Positions 16,972 to 23,644 of a stretch of DNA of 33,900 bases are shown here, in pieces; position 1 is the stretch's first letter; each line of letters opens with the position of its first letter. The position numbers and the translations under genes were made by a program. The notes under the pieces were generated by a model. It searched no databases. It had not been told where the DNA came from and saw only the letters and a list, made by a program, of their open reading frames with translations. This DNA is from JAXGPP01 sp964436865 (lineage in GTDB: Bacteria; Planctomycetota; Planctomycetia; Pirellulales; Thermoguttaceae), in contig CAYTFK010000037.1 of assembly GCA_964436865.1 (NCBI GenBank), forward strand, positions 1-33,900. Reading direction: 5' to 3'.

Positions 16972-17831
16972 GCTCTGGACTCCTCGACGGTGGGAATGCT
17001 GATCGTGAAGACGGCGCCGCGCGTGGACCGGTTGCCGTAGGTAATCCGGCCCGAGTGGGCTTCGGTGATTCGCTGGACAATCGCCAGCCCCAGGCCGGTC
17101 CCGGTGCGCTTGGTGGTGAAGAACGGTTCGCACGCCCGGCGCTGGGCGTCGGCGGACAATCCCGGGCCGGTGTCGCTGACCGACAGGGCAACGGCGCCGT
17201 CCTCGGAGCGGACCGCCACCGTGAGCCGTCCGCCGCCGGGCATGGCGTCCATCGCGTTGAGCACCAGATTGAGCACCGCCCGGCGAAGCATGTCGTGATC
17301 GGCGTTGATAATCAGGTCCTCAGTCCCTTCAACCGCGGCCTGGATGCCCTGCGCGGCCAGTTGCGGAGCGACCGAGGCCAGCACTTCGGCGACCAGGCGT
17401 GCGGCCGAGAAGGCGTGCCGCTGGGGGTCGCGATCGGAGGCGAATCCGAGCAGGTCGTTGACCGTGGCGTCGAGGGCGACCAGGCCGGCCTCGATCTTGC
17501 CCAGGATTTCCACTGCCGCCGGATCGCCGTGGATCCGCCGCTGCAGCAAGCTGAGATAGAGCGTCACCGGCACCAGGCTGTTGCGCACTTCGTGGGCCAC
17601 ATGGGCGGCCATCTGGCCCAGATCGGCCAGCCGATTCTTGCGCGCCAATTCGCGGTTCTTGATTTCCAGCTCATCGGTCAACCGACTGACTTCGGCGCGC
17701 AGCGCCTCGTGCGTGTTTTCGAGCCGGCAGGTGGCGGCATGCCATGCGGCGAGGATGGTCTCCAGATCGGCATTGCGATCCAGCGGCAGGATATCGCACA
17801 CGGTTTGATCTTCACGCATGCTGGCGTCCAT
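16968..17831 (-). CDS. Soluble sensor histidine kinase (FlrB/FleS-like)
   Basis: This 287-residue kinase has no membrane helix. A coiled-coil N-terminal part (about 35-70) leads to the dimerisation/phospho-acceptor motif AAHVAHEVRNSLVPV, with His80. The ATPase domain has the N box NLVLNAMDAM, the G1 box SDTGPGLS and the G2 box GTGLGLAIVQ. The motif reads RNSL where RNPL is commonest. Its start codon directly follows the upstream stop (TGA-ATG) with GGAAGG just before, and its end overlaps the response regulator gene. It very likely phosphorylates that regulator in response to an internal cue such as assembly state. Absence of a sensor domain beyond the coiled coil fits FlrB/FleS-type kinases. 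Confidence 0.92.
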   Translation of the reverse strand: MDASMREDQTVCDILPLDRNADLETILAAWHAATCRLENTHEALRAEVSRLTDELEIKNRELARKNRLADLGQMAAHVAHEVRNSLVPVTLYLSLLQRRIHGDPAAVEILGKIEAGLVALDATVNDLLGFASDRDPQRHAFSAARLVAEVLASVAPQLAAQGIQAAVEGTEDLIINADHDMLRRAVLNLVLNAMDAMPGGGRLTVAVRSEDGAVALSVSDTGPGLSADAQRRACEPFFTTKRTGTGLGLAIVQRITEAHSGRITYGNRSTRGAVFTISIPTVEESRA

Positions 17832-18284
17832 TCAGCCTTCCCAAGTGATTTCGAGGCTGCTGCGGCCCGGCGACTGCGCGGCATAGGCCTGGCGCGCCTG
17901 CTGTGCCCGGTGGGTCCCTTCCAGTTGGGCCGCGGCCTGATCGCGGCGGCGGATCAGCTCGCGCTCGCTTTCCTTCTCGCGGGCCACGATGTGGCTCAGC
18001 AGCACTTCGCACTGGTCGATGTGCTGGGCGCATCGCTGGCGGGCTGCCGGATTCGGCCAGCGCCGCGCGTCGGGATCCTGATTGCGGAATGGGTCGAGCG
18101 ACCTCTCGATGGCCTGCAGATCGCGAAGCAATCGCTGCTTGACTCCCAGCACGTCGAGCAGTTCGGTCATCCCGCCGTGCCGCACGAGGTGGAGCTGCGC
18201 TTCGCCGATCTCTTCCAGTTGCCGCAGGCAGGCGAGCTTGCGTTCGATCAACTCTTCGAGCAAGTCTGTGTCGAAGCCGGTCAT
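17832..18284 (-). CDS. FlgN-like flagellar chaperone
   Basis: A 150-residue, almost fully helical, charged protein starting MTGFDTDLLEELIERKLACL. A long coiled coil, Arg/Gln/Glu-rich in its second half, follows. Length, helical pattern and placement with flagellar regulators fit the FlgN chaperone family, which binds the hook-filament junction proteins FlgK and FlgL before export. FlgN proteins are poorly conserved, so the call depends largely on context. The stop codon directly abuts the kinase start. No clear ribosome binding site is seen at its ATG. Confidence 0.6.
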   Translation of the reverse strand: MTGFDTDLLEELIERKLACLRQLEEIGEAQLHLVRHGGMTELLDVLGVKQRLLRDLQAIERSLDPFRNQDPDARRWPNPAARQRCAQHIDQCEVLLSHIVAREKESERELIRRRDQAAAQLEGTHRAQQARQAYAAQSPGRSSLEITWEG

Positions 18285-18343
18285 CGGGCACGAACATCCG
18301 GGTTTAGTGGTGTCTCCAGGCGAAGGCTCGGACGGCGGTTCAC

Positions 18344-18358
18344 GCCGGAGATTCCGGC
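18344..18358. other. Perfect 6-bp inverted repeat between the TPR gene and the FlgN-like gene
   Basis: GCCGGA-GAT-TCCGGC lies in the 139-bp space after the TPR gene stop and before the FlgN-like start, both minus strand. There is no T-run after it on the minus strand. It may be a weak terminator hairpin separating the two transcription units. Confidence 0.35.
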
Positions 18359-18423
18359 TCCGCCGGGATCCTTTTCTTCAATGCACAAGTCCATTGGGAT
18401 TCCAAGTCCGGCCACGTGGCCGC

Positions 18424-20544
18424 TCACATCAGGCTGAGCTGCTGCAATCGCGCGGCCCACTCCTCCTGGCTGTAGTTCGTTGTTTCCGCAAAGGCCTCGG
18501 CGGGCTTGATTCGCGCCAGGGCCAGCCGGGCCAGTTCGATTGCCACGCGGGCCTCACGCTGGCGGTTGAGCTGCCGGTACGCTTCGGCCATCTGCACGTA
18601 AGCTTCGAGGGCCGCGGGCGAATTCTGGTAGTGATTGGCGGCGGCGGAGTACTCCCGAATCGCCTCCTCGTACTGCCGGTCACCGGCCAGCAGCGCGGCG
18701 ATCGCGAAGTAGCAGTTGCGCAGCAGCAGGTCTTCCGCTGCCGAGAGTGCCAGCGAGTGCTGGCGCTTCTGAAGCTGCTGCCGCGAGTTGCGATAATGGT
18801 CCAGCGCACGGGCATAGTACCGACGGGCGTCTTCGTTGTTCCTGGCAGGCGCCGATTTATCCTGCAGCGCTTCGCCCACGCGGCGGCAGGCGTCGGCAGC
18901 CAGGTATTCCAGTTCCGGCATTTGTTCCGCTTCGGGATAACGGCGGACCGCTTCTTCCAGCCGTTCGATGGCTTCACCATAGCGGGCCTGGGAGTGCAGC
19001 AGCCGTCCAAGACTGAAGAGCGAGTCGCGCCACTCCTGGCTGGCCGGAGTAATCAAATCGCCGAGCAGGTTCTCCTTGAGCAGTTGTTCCGCCTGCTTGG
19101 CCTTGCCGATCTCGGCATATGCCTGGGCGGCGATCACCCGTGCGCGGAAGCTGGCTACATCGCGCGGGTTGTCCTCCAGGCAACGGCGCAGTTCCACGAT
19201 CGCTTCTTCGTAGCGGCCGAGGGACAGGTAGGCTTCGCCCAGTCGAACGGCGACCTGCGGCGGAGGCTGCGGCTCGTTGGCGGCATACTGCTTTAGCGTG
19301 GCGACCACCGCCGAGAACTCGTGGCCGGCTGCCGCGCACTCGGCGGCGTTCCACAAATCATCCAGGTAGTGGCGAGTGGTGGAGCGGATTTCGGCCAGGT
19401 GTCGGTAGGCGCGGCCAGCGAGGCGGAGTTGCTCGCGCCCGTGGCGCGTCATCGTTTGGGCCTCGGGCCGCGGGCGACGGGCTGCCCGCTCGAGCAGGTC
19501 GCGTCCCCACGCACGGTGCGTCTCCGCCCGAAGCTCGGCGGCCCGTGCGGCGGGAAATGCCGGCTCGAGTGCAGCGACAAGCTGCAGGCAGGCCGCAAAT
19601 GCACCCGCCTCAAGCCACTGCTGATAGGCTTCGGCCGTGCGCTGCCGCAGGATCTCCAGAGTGACCCACGGATTGCTGTAATCCTCCAGCGACTTGACGG
19701 ATCGCAGCGCCTCGCGATGCGCTTCGAGCGCTTCGGCATCGCGACCGGTCTGCCGGGCCAGCGACCCCAGTTCCACAAGCGCCGCCTGAGCCTCGGCAGT
19801 GCCGGGATAACGCTTGGCGGTCGCTGCAAACTGCTGGAAGGCGCCGGTCTGATCACCCAAGGCAGCCAGGCAGACGCTGATCAGATACGCCGCCTGCCGT
19901 CCGGCTTCCTCCGCCGGGGCCCGCGACTGAACGTTGCGGAACAACTCGATGGCGGCGCGGTATTTCTCCGCCGCGTCGCTGGCCCCGGGCGGGGCGGCCG
20001 CGGCCTCGCGCATCAGCACCTGGCCCCGGAGCACGCTCGCGGCAAGTTGTTGCGGGCTCTCGCGCGGAATCTGCTCAATCGTGGCCACACAGCCCGCCAC
20101 GTCTCCCTGACGCAACTGGATGGTCGCCTGGCGGGCAAGTCCCCGATTGCGGTCTTCCGGCGTGAGACTTTTGTCGCCGAGATACAGCGTGTTCTGGTGC
20201 AATGCCTCGGCGTACTGTGGCTTGGCGTCGCGGAGGCAGGATTCGGCCAGAAGGTCATGGATCGCGGTCTTCTCCGCCGCGCCTTTGGCGAGCGCTTCGC
20301 GCAGTACCGGCCGGCTGGCAGAATACTGGCCGCACGACTGAAGGCTCTTGCCAAGCCAGAACAGGCCGTCAGCCTCGCGCTCGGGCGGCCATCCGAGTTG
20401 GCTGGCCTGCTGCAGTTGGTCGGCGGCCCGTCGAAACAGGTCGCTGTTGTCTTCATCGAGGCTTTGCTCCGCCTCGGCGAGCAGAGAAGCCCCTTCGACA
20501 AAGGCCGCGCATGCTTTGTCGCTCGCGGTCGCCTCGGGCTGTTC
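18424..20544 (-). CDS. Large TPR-repeat protein, N-terminus lost in assembly gap
   Basis: The reading frame is open from the stop at 18424 up to the first N at 20545, giving 706 visible residues. They are almost wholly tetratricopeptide-like helix pairs, for example GRYEEAIVELRRCLEDNPRD, ARYGEAIERLEEAVRRYPEA and RQYEEAIREYSAAANHYQNS. Such proteins scaffold complexes, often in the periplasm of planctomycetes. No signal peptide can be seen because the start is missing. A good promoter just beyond the gap (20670-20699) points this way, so only a modest N-terminal part may be absent. It lies upstream of the flagellar regulators on the same strand, but nothing in the sequence ties it to flagella. 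No specific function is recognised. Confidence 0.85.
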   Translation of the reverse strand, partial: EQPEATASDKACAAFVEGASLLAEAEQSLDEDNSDLFRRAADQLQQASQLGWPPEREADGLFWLGKSLQSCGQYSASRPVLREALAKGAAEKTAIHDLLAESCLRDAKPQYAEALHQNTLYLGDKSLTPEDRNRGLARQATIQLRQGDVAGCVATIEQIPRESPQQLAASVLRGQVLMREAAAAPPGASDAAEKYRAAIELFRNVQSRAPAEEAGRQAAYLISVCLAALGDQTGAFQQFAATAKRYPGTAEAQAALVELGSLARQTGRDAEALEAHREALRSVKSLEDYSNPWVTLEILRQRTAEAYQQWLEAGAFAACLQLVAALEPAFPAARAAELRAETHRAWGRDLLERAARRPRPEAQTMTRHGREQLRLAGRAYRHLAEIRSTTRHYLDDLWNAAECAAAGHEFSAVVATLKQYAANEPQPPPQVAVRLGEAYLSLGRYEEAIVELRRCLEDNPRDVASFRARVIAAQAYAEIGKAKQAEQLLKENLLGDLITPASQEWRDSLFSLGRLLHSQARYGEAIERLEEAVRRYPEAEQMPELEYLAADACRRVGEALQDKSAPARNNEDARRYYARALDHYRNSRQQLQKRQHSLALSAAEDLLLRNCYFAIAALLAGDRQYEEAIREYSAAANHYQNSPAALEAYVQMAEAYRQLNRQREARVAIELARLALARIKPAEAFAETTNYSQEEWAARLQQLSLM

Positions 20545-20644
20545 NNNNNNNNNNNNNNNNNNNNNNNNNNNNNNNNNNNNNNNNNNNNNNNNNNNNNNNN
20601 NNNNNNNNNNNNNNNNNNNNNNNNNNNNNNNNNNNNNNNNNNNN
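20545..20644. other. Assembly gap of 100 Ns
   Basis: Exactly 100 consecutive Ns, the conventional placeholder for a scaffold gap of unknown size. It removes the 5' end of the TPR gene; any reading frame drawn across it is meaningless. Confidence 0.99.
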
Positions 20645-20950
20645 GGAGAACCCGCAGATGAGCGGGCGGCTTGTACCGTAGAGCCGGTCCGGCTGTCAAG
20701 ATCGCCAGCGGGGCACTCGATCTGATTCAAGGGCTTGGAAGAGGCGATTTTTGAAGGCGATTAGCGGCCGCAAAGTCTATTGCCGGAAAGCGTTCGGTCT
20801 AGTCATCCCATTTGCAGGCAGCGTATCCACCGAATCACAGCGAACGCACTCATGCCCCTCCTTCGGGTTGGTGAAACGGGGCTGTCGGCACGCGGCTTTC
20901 CCCTGACGTAAGTTTTCCTTGGACTCCCCAAATCAACTGGAGGACCTGTC
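20645..20950. other. Divergent intergenic region
   Basis: This stretch separates the minus-strand TPR gene from the plus-strand zinc-ribbon gene. It holds a sigma-70-like promoter for the TPR gene (20670-20699) and a 5-bp stem (CCCGC-AGATGA-GCGGG at 20651-20666) near the predicted start point. It also holds the GGAGGA ribosome binding site at 20939-20944 for the plus-strand gene. I see no convincing plus-strand promoter and no RNA gene. Confidence 0.6.
20670..20699 (-). promoter_or_regulatory. Sigma-70-type promoter for the TPR gene
   Basis: On the minus strand TTGACA (20699-20694) is a perfect -35 box, followed after 18 bases by TACAAG (20675-20670), which matches four of six -10 positions. 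Transcription would run into the assembly gap and the TPR gene. Confidence 0.55.
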
Positions 20951-21526
20951 GTGGATTACCAGATGCGACGATGTCCGGTGTGCCAGTGCATTCTGGACGA
21001 GACAGAATTGGTTTGCAGCTACTGCCAGGAGAAAACCACCCGTTCGGGTGTTGCTCCTTTGCAGTTCCTCGGGCTGATGGGAGTTGTCGCCATAGTGGCC
21101 ACCGCCGCCATCATGGCTCGCGGCAACTGGGTGGCGGCAAACCAGGGGATGAACGACGCAGCGCGCGAGGCCGCTTATGCCGCAGGGGCGGAGAGATTCG
21201 TGCCCGAAGAACCGCAAGCAGTCATCATGAGCCCTGAGGAAGCAGGGCTTACCACCGTTCAGATCAAGGAGCGCCTGATCCGTGATCTGGATGAATACAA
21301 GAGGATGGTCGACTTCAACACAACCCGCATGAAGACGAATGGCGTGTTGGAGTTACAGGCGTTTGTCAAGGACGATCCGACGGGGCGCCGAGTGGCAGAC
21401 TTCATCTCTGCCCATATCTTGAGCAGAACTGCGGGCCGGTACAAGGTGCGGGGACTCACGCTCAGCACGTCGGATGGAAAGCTGATCATGTTCTATCCCT
21501 GCAACGCTCCCCTGCCGGGTGCGTGA
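20951..21526 (+). CDS. Zinc-ribbon single-pass membrane protein, unknown function
   Basis: A 191-residue protein that I do not recognise. It begins with a zinc-ribbon of four cysteines (C8, C11, C22, C25 in CPVC and CSYC). One membrane helix follows at about 37-56 (LQFLGLMGVVAIVATAAIMA), then an external or periplasmic domain containing helix TTVQIKERLIRDLDEYKRMV and a short alpha/beta part near the C-terminus. The start is GTG at 20951, chosen because GGAGGA lies 6 bases upstream. It stands alone on the plus strand, divergent from the TPR gene and convergent with the hydrolase gene. I see no convincing terminator in the 169 bp that follows. Confidence 0.8.
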   Translation: MDYQMRRCPVCQCILDETELVCSYCQEKTTRSGVAPLQFLGLMGVVAIVATAAIMARGNWVAANQGMNDAAREAAYAAGAERFVPEEPQAVIMSPEEAGLTTVQIKERLIRDLDEYKRMVDFNTTRMKTNGVLELQAFVKDDPTGRRVADFISAHILSRTAGRYKVRGLTLSTSDGKLIMFYPCNAPLPGA

Positions 21527-21695
21527 GGGCACCGAGCGGCATAACCTCGCAAGCGCCAACCTCTGAGAGGTGGAATTATCGACCTGCGACGATAGGCGAG
21601 GCGCTACGCAGCGGAGCCGGGAAAGGCGTGAATCACCCCCCAGATTGTTGCTTTCAGCGTCGGCACCAACAACCACCGGAGGGGATTCAGGGCGT

Positions 21696-22427
21696 TTAGT
21701 CCGTCCCTTTGCCAGTGATCTCATCGATGATCCAGCGGTCCATGTCGCTGAGCATCTGTGGGGCAAGCTGTTGCCCACAAGGATATTGCCGGAGCGTGAT
21801 CGAGATGCCCGCCGAGTGGAACAAGCGCAGGTCGTCGCAGGCCATTTCGGGCGAGTAGGTCACGCTATCGCGTCCCACAGCAAGGAACATCGACAGCCGC
21901 CGGATCTGTTCGAATTGAGCCAGCGGACTGTGGCCGCGTGGGCACGCGCCGCCGAGCGAGATGACTCCGGCGAAGCGCTGGGGGTGAGTCATTGCGACGC
22001 GAAACGCCATGGTGCCGCCAGCGTCGAAACCCGCCAGGAATACGCGCTTAGACGCGACGTGGTACTGGCGCCCGGCGGTCTCGACACACTCGGCGATGCG
22101 CTGTTCGGCCTCGTGGATGTGCTCGGCTGTCTGCGGCCAACCCAGGCGGTCCGGCTCATCGGGATGATGCACCAGCAAGCCTCGCGGGGCAACCGCGACG
22201 TAATTCCGCGTGCTGATCATCGTAATGATCCGCAGCAGTTGACGCTCGTCGTCACCGGGGCTGTGCAACCAGACGATCAGCGGATAGGCGTAATTGGGTT
22301 CGTAGTGCAGCGGCCCGAAAAGGCTGCACGCCGAATCGTGGGACGAACTGTAGAGAGCTGATTCGACAGAGATCGCTGAACTCGCGCGGGCCGCCGTGGG
22401 CTTGGCCGGGTTCTCGATACGATTCAT
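21696..22427 (-). CDS. Alpha/beta-hydrolase fold protein, probable pseudoenzyme
   Basis: The 243-residue product has the fold of PHB-depolymerase/carboxylesterase-like hydrolases: the strand YPLIVWLHSPGDDE with the oxyanion region, the nucleophile elbow RVFLAGFDAGGTMAFRVA, the acid-loop region LAVGRDSVTYSPEM, and the C-terminal YPCGQQLAPQMLSDMDRWI. The elbow, normally G-x-S-x-G-G, has Asp135 in place of Ser. The position where relatives carry the catalytic His (YP-G-H-E/Q) is Gln219. Two of three catalytic residues therefore appear altered, and ester hydrolysis by the usual route is unlikely. I chose the ATG at 22427, with AGGTG close upstream; a TTG at 22466 is less likely. It is 97 bp downstream of mdh on the same strand. 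Confidence 0.75.
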   Translation of the reverse strand: MNRIENPAKPTAARASSAISVESALYSSSHDSACSLFGPLHYEPNYAYPLIVWLHSPGDDERQLLRIITMISTRNYVAVAPRGLLVHHPDEPDRLGWPQTAEHIHEAEQRIAECVETAGRQYHVASKRVFLAGFDAGGTMAFRVAMTHPQRFAGVISLGGACPRGHSPLAQFEQIRRLSMFLAVGRDSVTYSPEMACDDLRLFHSAGISITLRQYPCGQQLAPQMLSDMDRWIIDEITGKGTD

Positions 22428-22507
22428 GATCACCTGGACGGAAATCGGTGCCAGCAGCCGAGACAAGAAACAATCGCAGAAAGTCGAGACTCTACCGCAG
22501 GCGGCCC

Positions 22508-22522
22508 GCGGTTGTCAACCGC
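22508..22522. other. Stem-loop just after mdh
   Basis: GCGGTT-GTC-AACCGC is a perfect 6-bp stem with a 3-base loop, 3 bases after the mdh stop codon (minus strand). No T-run follows on that strand. It may be an mRNA 3'-stabilising hairpin or a weak terminator before the hydrolase gene. Confidence 0.4.
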
Positions 22523-22524
22523 AG

Positions 22525-23469
22525 CTACACCGCCAGCCGGGACATCGTTTCCACGAGGCCCTTCACGGCGTCGATGCTTTTCTGCAATCCGGCTCGCTCC
22601 GCATCGCTCAATTCGATTTCGACGATCCGCTCGACGCCGGAGGCGCCGAGGATCACCGGCACCCCGACGTAGTAACCGCCCACTCCGTATTCCCGGTCGC
22701 AGTAGGCCGCACAGGGGATGAGACGCTTCTTGTCGCGCACGATGGCCTCGACCATCTGCGCGGTCGCCGCCGCCGGCGCGTAGTAGGCGCTGCCGGTCTT
22801 CAGCAAGCCCACGATCTCGGCGCCGCCGTCGCGAGCGCGCTGGACGATCTCCTGAAGCCGTTCGGGTTTGATAAGTTGCGTGATCGGAATGCCGCCCACC
22901 GACGTGCAGCTTGGCAGCGGCACCATCGTGTCGCCATGGCCGCCGAGCAGCATCGCCGAGACATCCTCAACGCTCACGCCAAGTTCCATGGCGATGAACG
23001 TGCGAAAGCGGGCTGTGTCAAGCACGCCGGCTTGTCCCATCACCCGTTGCGGCGCAAAACCGGTCACCTGCCAGGCGCGTTGAACCATCGCGTCGAGCGG
23101 GTTGCTCACCACGATCACAATCGCTGCGGGGCTCGTTCGCTTGATCTCGGCCGCCACCGAGCCGACAATCCGGGCGTTGGTGGCCAGGAGATCGTCGCGG
23201 CTCATGCCCGGTTTGCGCGGCACTCCGGCGGTGATCACGACCACGTCGCTGGCGGCAGTGTCGTCGTAGTTCGTTGTGCCGACGACATTCGCGTCAAACC
23301 CCATGATCGGGGACGATTGCATGAGATCAAGGGCTTTGCCTCTGGGCATCCCCTCCGTCTGAGGAATGTCGAGAAGGACAATGTCACCCAACTCGGCCGC
23401 CGCGCACCAATGAGCCGTGGTGGCTCCCACGTTGCCCGCCCCGATGATTGAAATCTTGGCGCGTTTCAT
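22525..23469 (-). CDS. mdh: Malate dehydrogenase (LDH-like type)
   Basis: This enzyme interconverts malate and oxaloacetate with NAD in the TCA cycle. The 314-residue product has the Rossmann motif GAGNVG (10-15), Asp34 for NAD ribose, and the substrate loop GVPRKPGMSRDDLL with Arg85 and Arg91. VVSNPLDAM, Asp151/Arg154 in GQAGVLDTARFR and catalytic His178 in GGHGDTMVP are also present. Arg85 in the mobile loop, where lactate dehydrogenases carry Gln, indicates malate rather than lactate. The ATG has GGGAG about 11 bases upstream, and a sigma-70-like promoter stands about 135-160 bases upstream. The hydrolase-like gene follows on the same strand. Confidence 0.96.
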   Translation of the reverse strand: MKRAKISIIGAGNVGATTAHWCAAAELGDIVLLDIPQTEGMPRGKALDLMQSSPIMGFDANVVGTTNYDDTAASDVVVITAGVPRKPGMSRDDLLATNARIVGSVAAEIKRTSPAAIVIVVSNPLDAMVQRAWQVTGFAPQRVMGQAGVLDTARFRTFIAMELGVSVEDVSAMLLGGHGDTMVPLPSCTSVGGIPITQLIKPERLQEIVQRARDGGAEIVGLLKTGSAYYAPAAATAQMVEAIVRDKKRLIPCAAYCDREYGVGGYYVGVPVILGASGVERIVEIELSDAERAGLQKSIDAVKGLVETMSRLAV

Positions 23470-23603
23470 CAGCCGGTATCTCCCTTTGGCAGTTGGCGCT
23501 TACGGTCGGCCGGGCGAATTGCCGCGAAGCCGGAAGGACTGTCTGTGCGGAGCGTGACCTGGGGCCTCAAGCAGGCGGAAAACGGCACGCTCCCTGGCGA
23601 GAC

Positions 23604-23631
23604 ATCATGCAATGTTATTCGCCGAGGTCAA
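23604..23631 (-). promoter_or_regulatory. Possible sigma-70 promoter for mdh
   Basis: On the minus strand TTGACC (23631-23626) matches five of six -35 positions. After 16 bases comes CATGAT (23609-23604), matching four of six -10 positions. It lies in the 175-bp gap between the large membrane protein gene and mdh and would give a leader of about 130 bases. Confidence 0.4.
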
Positions 23632-23644
23632 GGGGGTCGCCCGA

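Noticed and set aside
18344..18358. Intrinsic terminator after the TPR gene (also considered at 15522-15538 and 22508-22522)
   Set aside because: The stems are perfect but no T-run follows on the transcribed strand, so they are listed only as inverted repeats.
20545..20730. Extension of the TPR protein through the gap to a start near 20730
   Set aside because: It depends on the placeholder being a multiple of three and on read-through of 100 Ns; the upstream codons contain no ATG and overlap a promoter.
21540..21695. Bidirectional terminator between the convergent zinc-ribbon and hydrolase genes
   Set aside because: Only short imperfect pairings were found (for example ACCTC/GAGGT around 21559-21571) without a T-run on either strand.
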